A DNA stretch of 64,000 nt from Saprospiraceae bacterium (GCA_020631405.1 JAHDHH010000015.1:1-64000), one strand, 5' to 3'. Counted from the stretch's first letter, positions 1 through 10,591 are shown. Notes: generated from the sequence alone by a model not told the origin. Numbers and translations are program-made.

Positions 1-2276
1 ATTGTAAAGCCATGAGAAGATTCTAACCCCGTTGATGAGACTACCGTAAGCTCATGCTTGCCCACTGCTAGATCCAAAGCCAATCGATGTTCATCAGCAG
101 TAACAGCCAATAACTCATGGTCTATGAACCAATATAGCGAGTCAATCTCCTGAGAAGCTATGACCTTTCCTATCAAAGCCTCCCTTTGCTGATCTATATC
201 TACAGGAATCAAAATTTCAGCACCCTTACTTGGATAAACTATCTGCAAGTCTCCCTGGCCGCTAATACAATTTGGGTGATAAGGTGGTAGCCGGTAAGAC
301 ACTCCTGAGAATCGCTTATGATAACTATCAGGTATTGGATCTAAGACGAAAGCACTCTTTTGAATCACTTCAGGTAAGCATCCTTGAAATGCTCTGAATT
401 GCTTAGCACTGTCTAACGTGACTATTTGATGGTAAGTACATCTAGGCAAAGGTTGGCTGCCCTCCACAACACGAACTCTATGGCTGTGTGGGCATACGGC
501 TGTAGCTAGGTATCCTGATTCTTTACAGACTTGCTTGTATTCGAATCCAGAGTTAGGCTCTTCAATACTTGAGCTATACGGTAATAAGTCAAACAATTCA
601 AACAAAATGGGTGCTGCTTTTTCAATACCAGTAAGTCCAGGCTTCCCTTCTCCGTCAGCGTTGCCGACCCAGACTAACACTGTATAATCCTTTGTCACAC
701 CAACAGACCAGGCATCTCTGAATCCATAACTTGTCCCTGTCTTCCAACTTATTTCTTGCTTAGAATCAAAGTACCTCCATCCATCCTGACTACTTGGACG
801 ATTCACCCCTTTGAGCATTTCTAAAACTGTATAAGCTGTAGCCTGCTGATAAGGAAAATCAAAAGTCACAACAGGGTTATTCGGGTTCAAGTAGTGAATT
901 GGCAATGCACTTTGACCTTGTGCAACACGAGAGAGATTATTGTAGACTTGTGCCAACTCTACCCCCATCACTTCGCATCCTCCTAGAATCATAGCCAATC
1001 CATAGTGGTCTGGATATTGATCAAGAGTAGTAATAGACACTTGCTGTAAATCATGGTAAAATGGTGCAATACCATAACCTCTTAACAAATCTACTGCTGG
1101 AATATTGAGAGACTGCGTGAGAGCTGATTCTGCAGTAATTACTCCTCTATACTGCTTATCAAAATTAGAAGGACTATATCCATTATAAAATACTGGTATG
1201 TCTTGCAACAAACTCTTAGAGGTTATCATCCCTGATTGTAAGGCTCCACTATATAACATTGGTTTAAGCGTACTCCCAGGACTTCTCCTTGACCGCAAAA
1301 TATCTACTTCACTTCCGCAGTCTGATTCACAAGATGTATTCCCTACATAGGCTGCCATAGAGCCATCATTTCTCACAATAATTGCTGCCAGATTGTCTAT
1401 GCCATGATGCTGTGCATACCTGTTTCTATATCCCTGCACCTTGTCTTTGACTCTAGACTGCAAGGATACATCTAATGTTGAATGATAGTTGAAAGCTTTT
1501 TCATCATGTTGTTTGCTTTCTTGCAAAAGGTGAGCAGATAGCGATGGAAAGGTCATAGTCTGTTGTGGTAAGTCTTCCAATATTGCTAGTCGGTAGGTCA
1601 TGGAGTCTATGTATGCTTCCTTAAATAGTTTTTGCAGTAAGAAATTCCGCTTATTAATCAATATCGCCTGACCCTTACCTGGATAGATTTGTGATGGAGC
1701 ATTGGGTAAGACAGCAAGTGTTGCAGCTTCACTCCATGATAGAAGAGACGCAGGTTTTTGGTAATATCGTTGTGCTGCTCCACAATAGCCTACTGTATTA
1801 CCGCCATAGGGAGCATGCTGAGCATAAAGAGATAATATTTCAGCCTTACTATATCGCAATTCGAAAGCCAATGCCAAGGCTATTTCTTTGATTTTTTGCA
1901 AATAAGTTCTTGGTTGATTGTGTTCATGAATCCTAGCTAGTTGCATGGTCAGAGTACTACCGCCTCTCACAATCTTGCCAGCTTTGAGATTCGCCTTGAT
2001 GGCGTGATATATAGAGACTGGGTTAATACCTGGATGATAGTGGAAGTATTGATCTTCGAACAAAGTCAAGCACGTCGCTAATTGCTCTGGTACTTCTCCT
2101 TCGCAAAGTATCCTCCATTGTTCATCTTCGGATACTTGGGCATTGATGATTTGATCTTCTGCATACAATACATAGGCAAATCTATCCTCAAACTCTATGT
2201 TTGCAATCAAGTAGACTAGGTAAGCACTTAAAGCAATCCAAACAGGGAGACTATATGTGATTAATTTTCTCAACAT
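1..2276 (-). CDS. pbpC: Penicillin-binding protein 1C, 3'-partial
   Basis: Bifunctional peptidoglycan glycosyltransferase and transpeptidase anchored in the inner membrane by one N-terminal helix (residues about 6-26). The glycosyltransferase domain shows the catalytic motif FEDQYFHYHPG (Glu about 74) and RGGSTLTMQLAR. The transpeptidase domain shows SPGSTLKP (nucleophile Ser about 335), SLN and KTGTSYGFRDAW (about 513). A C-terminal PBP1C-type domain follows and is still open at base 1. About 758 codons are visible against about 770 residues in E. coli PBP1C, so only a few residues should be missing. The ATG at 2276 lies one base after the stop of the alpha-2-macroglobulin gene, so the two are translationally linked, as in the well-known yfhM-pbpC pairing. 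Family identity is firm; the exact end cannot be seen. Confidence 0.93.
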   Translation of the reverse strand, partial: MLRKLITYSLPVWIALSAYLVYLIANIEFEDRFAYVLYAEDQIINAQVSEDEQWRILCEGEVPEQLATCLTLFEDQYFHYHPGINPVSIYHAIKANLKAGKIVRGGSTLTMQLARIHEHNQPRTYLQKIKEIALALAFELRYSKAEILSLYAQHAPYGGNTVGYCGAAQRYYQKPASLLSWSEAATLAVLPNAPSQIYPGKGQAILINKRNFLLQKLFKEAYIDSMTYRLAILEDLPQQTMTFPSLSAHLLQESKQHDEKAFNYHSTLDVSLQSRVKDKVQGYRNRYAQHHGIDNLAAIIVRNDGSMAAYVGNTSCESDCGSEVDILRSRRSPGSTLKPMLYSGALQSGMITSKSLLQDIPVFYNGYSPSNFDKQYRGVITAESALTQSLNIPAVDLLRGYGIAPFYHDLQQVSITTLDQYPDHYGLAMILGGCEVMGVELAQVYNNLSRVAQGQSALPIHYLNPNNPVVTFDFPYQQATAYTVLEMLKGVNRPSSQDGWRYFDSKQEISWKTGTSYGFRDAWSVGVTKDYTVLVWVGNADGEGKPGLTGIEKAAPILFELFDLLPYSSSIEEPNSGFEYKQVCKESGYLATAVCPHSHRVRVVEGSQPLPRCTYHQIVTLDSAKQFRAFQGCLPEVIQKSAFVLDPIPDSYHKRFSGVSYRLPPYHPNCISGQGDLQIVYPSKGAEILIPVDIDQQREALIGKVIASQEIDSLYWFIDHELLAVTADEHRLALDLAVGKHELTVVSSTGLESSHGFT

Positions 2277-2277
2277 C

Positions 2278-5200
2278 CTATTTTACTTCAGCCCAAAATC
2301 CTTGTGTTTTGGCTCTAATCTTTGCGTCGTACATTGCTTCACAGAAAGCAGGTGCTGCCCAATACCTACCTTCATAAGTCGCATTCAATTTAAACTTGAA
2401 TACTTTTTTCTCTCCCTTACTTAAATCAAAATAGAGCATTACTCGATCATCCCTGACATCTGTATAATCTGCACTATCCCCTGAGTCAAACCTTGAATCA
2501 CTATTCAGACGTTGATTGATGATTTCCCAACCTGAAGGAAAGATTCCTGTCAGAGCTAGATTCTCATAATCATCCCTAATCCCCGAATGGGTCACACTAT
2601 ATTGGATGACAAAGTCTTTACCTTTTTCAATCATTGAAGGAGAAATAACTTCACCCTCTTCATCAAAGTATTTGATATCTACTGAGAGATTACTCGACTC
2701 AGCTTTAGAATCATCTCGCAGGGGTTGACCTGAAGTAGTCAAAGAGGTGTAAATGTCCGACGTACTCGTGTTTGTGATACTTACCTTAGAATGCTCCAGT
2801 GACTCATTACTAAAGTCAATCTTATGAGGATTCTTTCCTAGTACTTGATCTTTTAGTTGTTGCGAATCTGATAAGACTATGTCGTAAGTGAGACTATCTT
2901 CTATATTGCTTATAGTCGATACAAATTTGGCAAACGTGATCATTGCCTGTGCTCTGTCTTGCGTAGATAGATAGTTGACGTTGTCTTCCTTGAAGTACTC
3001 GGCTAATTCATCGATGACTTCTTTTGCTTTGACTTTGTCTCCTCTATCTAGTAATACTCTGGCAATAATAGCTTGGTCACGGAGTCTACTCCCAAAGGTG
3101 CCACTTAACTCTCGATAGTCTTCAGTTTTAGCAGTAGCTCCATCGATCATTGCTACGGCAAGCTTTTCTTCACCAAGAAGGATAAAACTATGAGCAAGCA
3201 TCCATCTAGCGGTATTGTGCAGGTTAGGAATCAGCCTGAGTCTATTCATAGCAGCATAGTTAGGCTTTCCAGCCTGTGCAAGTGTATAGAGTTTGTATGC
3301 TTGACTTATTGTTGAATAGTTACTACTTGGTCTTCTATTTGTATTAGAATATACAGTGGGTGATTCGCAAGACTTATATTGGTAATTAACACACTTCTCA
3401 ATCATATCTTGTGGCACATCATAACCATTCTGCTTAGCTACGATAAGAAATTCTAATGCGTAAGACGTCCCCCAATTATTAGGAGTATTACCTCCGGGCC
3501 AGTAAGAAAACCCACCATTCGGCAGTTGCATGAACCTCAACTTTTGAATTGCGGCAGTAAACTGCTGTCTGTACTTCATCAATTCTACGTGGTCTAGAAG
3601 ATTCATCTTATAGAGGTAGAGCTGCGGGAATACTCTAGAGACTGTTTGCTCTAGACAACCATGCGGATAGTTAGATAGCCAATCTACTTGCGAAGCAAAC
3701 GAAAAATTCAATCCCTTGGATAGTGTAATTTGAGCCGAATTCGTGCCTGGCAAACCAAGTAAGTCGAAGTCTATTGTTTTTGAGCTTCCAGCTGGGACGA
3801 TGTTACTTACTGTAGATGATATTCTCGGAGCTGAAGCTCTTAAGTCTAGCCGAATGGTTTCTTGATATGAGTAGTTTCCAGACTTCACTGAGACTACCAC
3901 TTCCTCTACTCCTAATTTGCCTTCAGTCTTAATGTCGAAGAAGATATCTTGCTCTCCAGCTTTGTCAAAGGCAACTTGAACACTCTTCTCCCCTACAATT
4001 GAGATATTATCTGAAGTCTGGACACTAGCAGTCACAGATGTGATGGCGTCTTCCATAGTGAAAACCGTCACAGGCAACTTCATAGTTTCGTCAGGTCCAA
4101 TCACCCTAGGCAGCGTAGCATAAAGCATGAGAGGCTTCGTTACTGAGGCTGTCTGCTCGTAACGACCTAAGGCCTTCCCGTCTGTAGCAACGACCATCGC
4201 TCTAACGGATCCAGCATAATTATCAATGGTAAATGTGTGAGACTTGGCCTCGCCAGGTCCGAGTGTAAATGGGCCAACAAACTTCACAACAGGTTTGAAT
4301 CGCCTAGCCTTCGCTGAGGGTTCTATCATATTCGAACCATCCCCTCCTACAGCTAACAATGAGGTATACTCTCCTAAAAACCGTTGAAATATCTCCCTGT
4401 ACATATCCCAAGTTTTGATATTCAGCCCTTCTTTCCCAAAGAAAGCTGACCATGGATCTGGAGTCTTGAATTGGGTGATATCAAGCAATCCCTCATCAAC
4501 AATAGCTAGTGTGTAGGACATGGCACGGCCGTCTTGTTCAGAAATTGAGACATTGAAAGCCTCATCAGTTTTTAGCTCATGAGGCATAGTAATCCTCGGG
4601 TTCAATACTGACTGTTGGTCAAAGACTTTGATAGGCTTAATACCAAATAATCTCAAAGGTCTATCATTCTGATATTGATCCCAAGCTTGCATTAAATGGA
4701 CATGTATGTAGGCCGTAGGAGCCATCTCAGGTGTTACAGGGAGGTAGACTTTAGTTGGGCTCATCTGGCTTTGACGTACTTCTTTATGTACTATACTTCC
4801 ACCGTTTTCTATGGTGATTAAGTAATTACCTTGCTGCATTGCCGGGAGGTCAAATACTATCTGCTCTCCCACTTCATACTCTGTTTGCTCAATCAGTAAT
4901 GGTAGTACTTCCAATTGACTTACTTCTTCGTTTTCGTCTTTCCAACCATCTTTATAGCTGTAGACTACCCTACTTATTGAATGACCACTTTCCTTATCAG
5001 TGATCGTAAGTAATAGCCTTCCAAAGTGCTTAAGCGAGAGGGAACCACCTGATTTACCTACTTTCATATCATAATCTTCCAACACTTGCTTAGTATAGTT
5101 AGAAAGCGCAGAGTAATTTCCTTTTGTGCCAAACTGATACCACCAATTATAGTCAATCTGTTCTACTTTGACATTCACTGCTCTCTCAGCAGACCGACCT

Positions 5201-7845
5201 TGCTCATCAAGACTATTCACTATGATGGCCTCAGTGTTTTTGATTTGAATATTACTAGTCGCTCCGCCTGGAAACTTAGCACCAATATAATGGGTATAAG
5301 GGGAGTATTTGATTGCCTTTGTATCATTACTAAATGCTCCACCTTTTTCGAATGCCCGCAATTGAAAGTTGAATTGCATTATTGATGGATAGGTGGTAGT
5401 ATTTACCACAGGTATAGTAAAGTCTAATACTCCATTGTTATTCGTAATGCCTTCTTTCACCATTCCAAGATCCCGATCGTATGCCTTATTGATGTCATCA
5501 AACACATAATTGATATAATCACTGCCAAATGGATTGGTCAATGATCGTTGTAACATTACTACTTCAGTCTTCAAGCCTTTGGCCTCTAGTCCATGCATCC
5601 ATTTGACAGTAACCGGAGCTACCCTACTCCCTGATTTAGTCAATAAGTCCTGGTCTGAGAAGTCCATTTGCATCTTTAACCTATTGGGTCTTATAGTTTC
5701 AACTCTTACACTGTGTCTATAGGTTTTGCCACCGAGTTTCATTTCTATTTTCCAATAACCAGTAGGGTCATCACTATGGGTAGAAAATCTGCAATCGTAG
5801 ATGCCATTCTGATTTTGGCTAACAGGCCATTCTTTCACTAAGGTATTATTAGGGTCGAAGAGTCTCATTGCCACTGGAAGATTAGTAGGTAGATAATTCT
5901 CTGGGCTATAGACGATACTCTGTAGATAGATTGTATCACCTGGCCTCCAAACATCTCTATCTCCATAGAAAAAGACCTTATTACTACTATTCCAGTCCTT
6001 ACCTTCTACTTGGAATGTACTGAGAGATAGTGCCTTCGCATCTTGAACAGCGAGATAAGTAGCCTGGCCATTGTAGCTAGCTTTTGCTAAAAATGCCTTT
6101 TGATCTTGAAGTTGTATATCTACCATGCCTTGGCCATTAGTATACCCACTTCCTATTTCTCTGCCTTGGACATTGTAGAGCTCTATCTTAGCACTGGCGA
6201 TAGGATTAGCTGAAGCAATAGAAGAACAATACATAAAGAAGCTATTCTTCTCAGGCTCATACTTTGCTACTAGTCCTATATCTGTACACATTAACAATCT
6301 TGAATCATTAATTTGAGCTGCATAGGTTTCATTACATGGATTACCATAACCATGATTATCTGATTCGCCATAATAGTTTCTTCCTAGATAAGTATTGTAA
6401 TAATCGCCATAATAGTATTCATCTTCGTAGTAGTCATAGTCATACCTGATTCTCATCCACGGCTGATCAAAATTCGTCGCATCTAGCATATCGCGTCTTG
6501 ATCTACCAGTATAGGCTTGGCAAGGATAACTATTCTGTGCTTTAGGTATAGAAAGGAGGACTTTATACAGAGCTCCCGGTTCCTGTCTTACCACCCTATC
6601 AAGGGCAATTGAGTGATAAGTCTCCAAATACGGTCTAGCCTTATCAATAGAAATAACGGTGTCCAACACTATCCTACCTAGGTTTTCTAATCCCATCTGA
6701 GAAGAGTACGGATTAGTGTTCTCTTGATAAAATCTTGTGACATTATCATCGTATATTTTGAGTAGTCTGAGCCTAAACCCACTTGCCGAAACCAGATTAA
6801 TTGGTAATTCCCATCGATTACTAGGCGGTAGAATATTGCCTTGTTCAGCAATTGTTACTCTTGGTTTGGGAGGAGTGAAAAAGAGCTCCTTCTGATAAGA
6901 ATCCTTAAGGTCATAGCCAGCGAGATTTTTAATGCCTGGATTGATATTCAAGTCAAAATAACCATAGTTCTCATGTTCGAAAAACACCTCTACGATATTC
7001 TTATTAATCTTAGTGCTGGCCACTTCTCTTCCTTTGACATTGATGATGCCATTGAGTGGTTGCGAGCTGAGCAAAGGATCAGTAAAGATGAGTTTGAGGT
7101 GTTGATTATTTACAATCTGAAGACTATTAAAAGAGAAGTCTGACTTAGAGGGTACTGCAAGACTTAGTATTGCTTTATCTTTCACATTAAGTGCATCCAT
7201 AGATAGCGTCAAGTCTACTGCATCTGGCTCATCCTTCCGTTGGATATCATGAATTGTAAACTTGGATAACAACCTGCTTGACTTCCCATGATCCCAAGTA
7301 ATCCGAAGCACTTGATTACCCTGCATTGCAATAAGGCTTTCTTCTATGACATGTGCATTTGGCTCACAGACTCCGTACTTGACTTCTCCAGAATACGTGA
7401 CATCATCCATGGACTGGTTGATAGGAGGTTGCATGTTGATATCCCACGATTGAGCTTCAGCTAGTAGAGGGAAGGTAAAAGACTGCATCCCATTGGGCAT
7501 TTGTGTCAACAATCCTATATTGAATTTGACGATATAGTCGACATTATGTTTAATGTCGGGATTCTTAATCGTAATTCTCCTACCATTATTTGACAACACA
7601 ACTTTGCCACCTATACTTGGAGTTACTTCAAAGAGGTTCGATGGTAAGGAAACGTCAGGAAGTTGGAAACTTAGGTTGACATAGACATCTCTACACCTTG
7701 ACATGGGGCTTTGAGAATAATCTGTAATGTAGTCTGTGAATTTCTCATAGTCAATCTTTGATTGGTCGAGGGTGGACTTCTTACATCCAAGGACTGCTAT
7801 CATGCAATAGAAAAGGAGGCTCAGTAGTTGATTAGTGGTATTCAT
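2278..7845 (-). CDS. Bacterial alpha-2-macroglobulin lipoprotein
   Basis: Large periplasmic protease trap, 1855 residues, within the size range of bacterial alpha-2-macroglobulins. The N-terminus is a lipoprotein signal peptide with lipobox AVLGC (Cys21). Beta-rich macroglobulin domains fill most of the chain. The thioester motif GCLEQ lies near residue 1397, so this is the thioester-bearing class that covalently traps an attacking protease after bait cleavage. A Tyr/Asp-rich segment (about 470-495, DYDYYEDEYYYG) sits in an inserted loop. It is followed after one base by pbpC; in other bacteria this pair is read as a trap that protects the wall while PBP1C repairs it. No clear promoter box was found in the 164 bases upstream. 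Identity is strong; the target protease is unknown. Confidence 0.94.
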   Translation of the reverse strand: MNTTNQLLSLLFYCMIAVLGCKKSTLDQSKIDYEKFTDYITDYSQSPMSRCRDVYVNLSFQLPDVSLPSNLFEVTPSIGGKVVLSNNGRRITIKNPDIKHNVDYIVKFNIGLLTQMPNGMQSFTFPLLAEAQSWDINMQPPINQSMDDVTYSGEVKYGVCEPNAHVIEESLIAMQGNQVLRITWDHGKSSRLLSKFTIHDIQRKDEPDAVDLTLSMDALNVKDKAILSLAVPSKSDFSFNSLQIVNNQHLKLIFTDPLLSSQPLNGIINVKGREVASTKINKNIVEVFFEHENYGYFDLNINPGIKNLAGYDLKDSYQKELFFTPPKPRVTIAEQGNILPPSNRWELPINLVSASGFRLRLLKIYDDNVTRFYQENTNPYSSQMGLENLGRIVLDTVISIDKARPYLETYHSIALDRVVRQEPGALYKVLLSIPKAQNSYPCQAYTGRSRRDMLDATNFDQPWMRIRYDYDYYEDEYYYGDYYNTYLGRNYYGESDNHGYGNPCNETYAAQINDSRLLMCTDIGLVAKYEPEKNSFFMYCSSIASANPIASAKIELYNVQGREIGSGYTNGQGMVDIQLQDQKAFLAKASYNGQATYLAVQDAKALSLSTFQVEGKDWNSSNKVFFYGDRDVWRPGDTIYLQSIVYSPENYLPTNLPVAMRLFDPNNTLVKEWPVSQNQNGIYDCRFSTHSDDPTGYWKIEMKLGGKTYRHSVRVETIRPNRLKMQMDFSDQDLLTKSGSRVAPVTVKWMHGLEAKGLKTEVVMLQRSLTNPFGSDYINYVFDDINKAYDRDLGMVKEGITNNNGVLDFTIPVVNTTTYPSIMQFNFQLRAFEKGGAFSNDTKAIKYSPYTHYIGAKFPGGATSNIQIKNTEAIIVNSLDEQGRSAERAVNVKVEQIDYNWWYQFGTKGNYSALSNYTKQVLEDYDMKVGKSGGSLSLKHFGRLLLTITDKESGHSISRVVYSYKDGWKDENEEVSQLEVLPLLIEQTEYEVGEQIVFDLPAMQQGNYLITIENGGSIVHKEVRQSQMSPTKVYLPVTPEMAPTAYIHVHLMQAWDQYQNDRPLRLFGIKPIKVFDQQSVLNPRITMPHELKTDEAFNVSISEQDGRAMSYTLAIVDEGLLDITQFKTPDPWSAFFGKEGLNIKTWDMYREIFQRFLGEYTSLLAVGGDGSNMIEPSAKARRFKPVVKFVGPFTLGPGEAKSHTFTIDNYAGSVRAMVVATDGKALGRYEQTASVTKPLMLYATLPRVIGPDETMKLPVTVFTMEDAITSVTASVQTSDNISIVGEKSVQVAFDKAGEQDIFFDIKTEGKLGVEEVVVSVKSGNYSYQETIRLDLRASAPRISSTVSNIVPAGSSKTIDFDLLGLPGTNSAQITLSKGLNFSFASQVDWLSNYPHGCLEQTVSRVFPQLYLYKMNLLDHVELMKYRQQFTAAIQKLRFMQLPNGGFSYWPGGNTPNNWGTSYALEFLIVAKQNGYDVPQDMIEKCVNYQYKSCESPTVYSNTNRRPSSNYSTISQAYKLYTLAQAGKPNYAAMNRLRLIPNLHNTARWMLAHSFILLGEEKLAVAMIDGATAKTEDYRELSGTFGSRLRDQAIIARVLLDRGDKVKAKEVIDELAEYFKEDNVNYLSTQDRAQAMITFAKFVSTISNIEDSLTYDIVLSDSQQLKDQVLGKNPHKIDFSNESLEHSKVSITNTSTSDIYTSLTTSGQPLRDDSKAESSNLSVDIKYFDEEGEVISPSMIEKGKDFVIQYSVTHSGIRDDYENLALTGIFPSGWEIINQRLNSDSRFDSGDSADYTDVRDDRVMLYFDLSKGEKKVFKFKLNATYEGRYWAAPAFCEAMYDAKIRAKTQGFWAEVK

Positions 7846-8009
7846 ACAAGTGTAGTTATGTATTCTATGAAGCTAATAAAGATTAGTTACATTACAATAA
7901 TAACATGATGTATAGTCTCACTGACCCACTTTAAAGAATTCGTTAGAATCTAATGAGTATTCGTGTTTGACACAAAATATCAAGGCAAATAATAGAGCAA
8001 GAATCAATA

Positions 8010-8564
8010 TTAGTCACCCCATCTGTAGGTCTCTTGATGTAGCCCAAGATGGTCTATAATTCTACTAACGACGGTCATAGCTACCTCCTCAATGGACTGT
8101 GGGTTGGAGTAAAATGAAGGTATTGCTGGAATGATGGTAGCACCTGCTTCCGCTAATGTTGTGAGGTTTCGTAAGTGTATGAGAGACATTGGTGTTTCTC
8201 TAGGTACAATAATGAGTTGTCGCTTTTCCTTTATTATCACATCTGCTGACCTTGTAATTAAGTCATCTGAGATCCCACTGACAATCCTACTAGCAAGTCC
8301 CATACTACTTGGACAGATGACCATACTCGTATACCCTGCAGATCCAGACGCAAATGGTGCAAAAAAATCATTCTTTCGGTAGAATTTAAATGGATATAAG
8401 TCATCAGACCACTCTCCTAATTCAAGTTTCCAATTGATTTTGGCGTTGTCACTCATCACAACTCCTAATTCTACATTGTCCTGCTGCTGAAAGTAATCCA
8501 TGAGCAGTTTGGCGTAGATTGAGCCAGAAGATCCTCCTATTCCCAGTACTATTTTTTGTTTCAT
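8010..8564 (-). CDS. ubiX: UbiX-family flavin prenyltransferase
   Basis: 184 residues, full length for the family. UbiX joins a dimethylallyl group to reduced FMN, making the prenyl-FMN cofactor used by UbiD-type decarboxylases. The flavin-binding N-terminus GGSSGSIYA (residues 10-18) and the signature PRETPMSLIHLRNL (121-134) are present, followed by the typical AEAGATIIPAIPSFY segment. The start codon overlaps the folC stop by four bases (ATGA), so the two are co-translated. No UbiD partner lies in the window, so the decarboxylation it supports (quinone synthesis or another pathway) cannot be told from here. Confidence 0.88.
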   Translation of the reverse strand: MKQKIVLGIGGSSGSIYAKLLMDYFQQQDNVELGVVMSDNAKINWKLELGEWSDDLYPFKFYRKNDFFAPFASGSAGYTSMVICPSSMGLASRIVSGISDDLITRSADVIIKEKRQLIIVPRETPMSLIHLRNLTTLAEAGATIIPAIPSFYSNPQSIEEVAMTVVSRIIDHLGLHQETYRWGD

Positions 8565-9793
8565 ACGACTTCGGCAACGGTAAATATGCTACCCGTTACT
8601 AGTATTAAATCGTTTTCACGGGCAGAAAGTTTTGCAGCAGCCAATGCTTTTCGGATTGACTTGTAGGATTTCCCCTCTAGACCAAGGGTGTTCGCCTCTT
8701 GCTTTAATGCTTTTTCTGACTTTCCTCTAGGTATATTAGCCTTGGCGAAGTAGTACTTTGCCTCATTAGGAAGTAGGCTCAGAGCTTCTGTTATTGGTTT
8801 GTCTGATACCATACCTAACACCACATGAAGATGACAATAAGAAACTGTTGACAAATTGACTAGCAATTGGCTTAAGCCTTGTTGGTTGTGAGCAGCATCA
8901 GCTATTATATGAGGTCTTGTGGACAACGTTTGCCAACGTCCCATATAGCCTGTATTAATTGAAACGTTTTGAATTCCAACCTTCTGATGGTGTAAACTGA
9001 CATTGGGTCTATCAAGAATACCTAGAGCTATAGAAGCTGTATGCATATTTTGCTGCTGATACTTGATTTTTGAAAGACTAGGAAAGTCAATCTTAGGGTC
9101 TACATCTTCTGCAAAGACTATGTGAGCATTAAGGCTCTGTGCTTTAGACTTAAATACTTGCTCAGTTTCCACTTGTCTATGACCAATAACAACTGGTATA
9201 TTAGATTTAATAATTCCCGCTTTCTCTTGAGCAATAAGAGGAAGCGTCTCACCTAATGTAGCTTGATGATCATAGTCAATTGTAGTGATTATTGAAAGGA
9301 TCGGAGTGATAATATTTGTGCTATCAAGTCTACCACCTAGTCCAGTTTCGATGACTGCAAAATCTACTTGAATATCCTCAAAGTAGCAGAATGCCATTGC
9401 TACACCTATTTCAAAAAACGAGGGTGATAGCCTAGTCAAGATATCTTCAGAGATTAACCTATTCAAAAACTTAACCACATACTGTTTTTCAATCAACTGA
9501 CCATTATATCTTATTCTCTCTCGATAATCTCTGTAATGTGGAGATGTATACAGGCCAACATTATAACCTGCTTCTTGTAGTATTGATGCCATGTAATGAC
9601 AAACAGATCCCTTCCCATTAGTCCCAGCTACATGTATACAAGTCAAGCTCTCTTGAGGATTGCCCAGTGCATCCATCAATCTTGTGATATTACTCAGATC
9701 AAACTTCAGTGCCTTGGGGCCTACCCTTTGAAACATTGGGAGTTGTTCAAAAAGGAAGGACATTGCCTGCTTATATGTTGTAAATGGCTTCAT
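8561..9793 (-). CDS. folC: Bifunctional folylpolyglutamate / dihydrofolate synthase
   Basis: Cytosolic Mur-ligase-like ATP enzyme that adds glutamate to dihydropteroate or folates. Visible features: the P-loop GTNGKGSV (residues 57-64 from the chosen start), TSPHY shortly after, ETGLGGRLDSTN, the DYDHQ motif and a C-terminal ligase domain. Length is 410 residues. The frame extends 12 codons further upstream to a GTG at 9829, but the ATG at 9793 is preferred: it gives the family-typical N-terminus (QLPMFQRVG) and a promoter-like element (9807-9836) overlaps the extension. The stop overlaps the ubiX start by four bases. Confidence 0.93.
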   Translation of the reverse strand: MKPFTTYKQAMSFLFEQLPMFQRVGPKALKFDLSNITRLMDALGNPQESLTCIHVAGTNGKGSVCHYMASILQEAGYNVGLYTSPHYRDYRERIRYNGQLIEKQYVVKFLNRLISEDILTRLSPSFFEIGVAMAFCYFEDIQVDFAVIETGLGGRLDSTNIITPILSIITTIDYDHQATLGETLPLIAQEKAGIIKSNIPVVIGHRQVETEQVFKSKAQSLNAHIVFAEDVDPKIDFPSLSKIKYQQQNMHTASIALGILDRPNVSLHHQKVGIQNVSINTGYMGRWQTLSTRPHIIADAAHNQQGLSQLLVNLSTVSYCHLHVVLGMVSDKPITEALSLLPNEAKYYFAKANIPRGKSEKALKQEANTLGLEGKSYKSIRKALAAAKLSARENDLILVTGSIFTVAEVV

Positions 9794-9806
9794 ATTTTCT
9801 AGCGTA

Positions 9807-9836
9807 CAAAGTAAAATATTATATCTCACTCCTCAA
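9807..9836 (-). promoter_or_regulatory. Putative folC-ubiX promoter
   Basis: On the minus strand a TTG (9836-9834) is followed after 19 bases by TTACTTTG (9814-9807), one mismatch from the Bacteroidota -7 consensus TAnnTTTG. It sits just upstream of the folC ATG at 9793 and supports that start over the GTG at 9829. Confidence 0.45.
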
Positions 9837-9926
9837 TGCAATGTGAAAAGTATCGGATCAAATTAATTTCAAGTTAAATAAAGTATCCTAGAACAACTTC
9901 TGCGTCTTAAATTATAAAACAGGCAT

Positions 9927-10505
9927 ATGCGTACATATCTTTTTTCAATACTCCTCCTCATTGCCGCACAAATTGCTTTTGGACAAGTAGATGGCTATCT
10001 AATTGATCGTAATAACAGAGAGATAGGCATAGTGGTGAACATCCCATGGACAGTACATGGTACCATGAATGTAGTGCAATTCCAAAAGCGACCGAAACAA
10101 ATTGTCAATGGTAAGAAGCAAGTTATCAACCCAAACGAAGCACTAGAGATTGGGTTTTACTTCGTAGGAAGAAAATATGTTTACAGACCAGTCCCTATTC
10201 GCGGGAAGTTACAATTCAAGAAACTCATTCTTGATGGACCTGTGAGTGTCTTCGAAGAGTTGCAAACTCCGACTAATCAGACAGCAATCTCCTATATCCC
10301 TCTCAGATCAACAATGACAAATACTAGATATCTTATTTGCCAAGAAGGAAATAATGCATTCTATCCTACCTCTTGGAATTTTAAGAAGAGGCTTATCAAA
10401 AAACTGGATAAGTGTCCTAGCTTTAAGGAATTTATTTACGAAGATGACTACGGCCTTGACCAAGTACTATTTATTGTTGACCAATATAACACCATGTGTC
10501 AATAG
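9927..10505 (+). CDS. Secreted protein of unknown function, tandem paralogue 1
   Basis: 192 residues with a cleavable signal peptide (hydrophobic residues about 4-17, cleavage near AFGQ). I do not recognise the family. It is clearly paralogous to the next gene: both begin the mature part with a GYxIDR motif, have central basic KxxKKxI/L segments, an LxxSG/LDGPVSVxxEL stretch, a YxxxQGN motif, and end with a FG/YGxxxxLFxxxxYNxxC pattern with a nearly C-terminal cysteine. A second conserved cysteine lies about 35 residues before the end (KCPSF / PCSTF), so a disulfide near the C-terminus is plausible. Start ATG at 9927; spacing to the paralogue is 86 bases. It is probably exported to the periplasm or cell surface. 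Confidence 0.8.
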   Translation: MRTYLFSILLLIAAQIAFGQVDGYLIDRNNREIGIVVNIPWTVHGTMNVVQFQKRPKQIVNGKKQVINPNEALEIGFYFVGRKYVYRPVPIRGKLQFKKLILDGPVSVFEELQTPTNQTAISYIPLRSTMTNTRYLICQEGNNAFYPTSWNFKKRLIKKLDKCPSFKEFIYEDDYGLDQVLFIVDQYNTMCQ

Positions 10506-10591
10506 TTAAGGTTATTGAAAAACAAAGAACATGATATAGCAAAAGTGATGAGCAACACGTTTAAACTGAATATCAAACATAGTTCCTTTTT

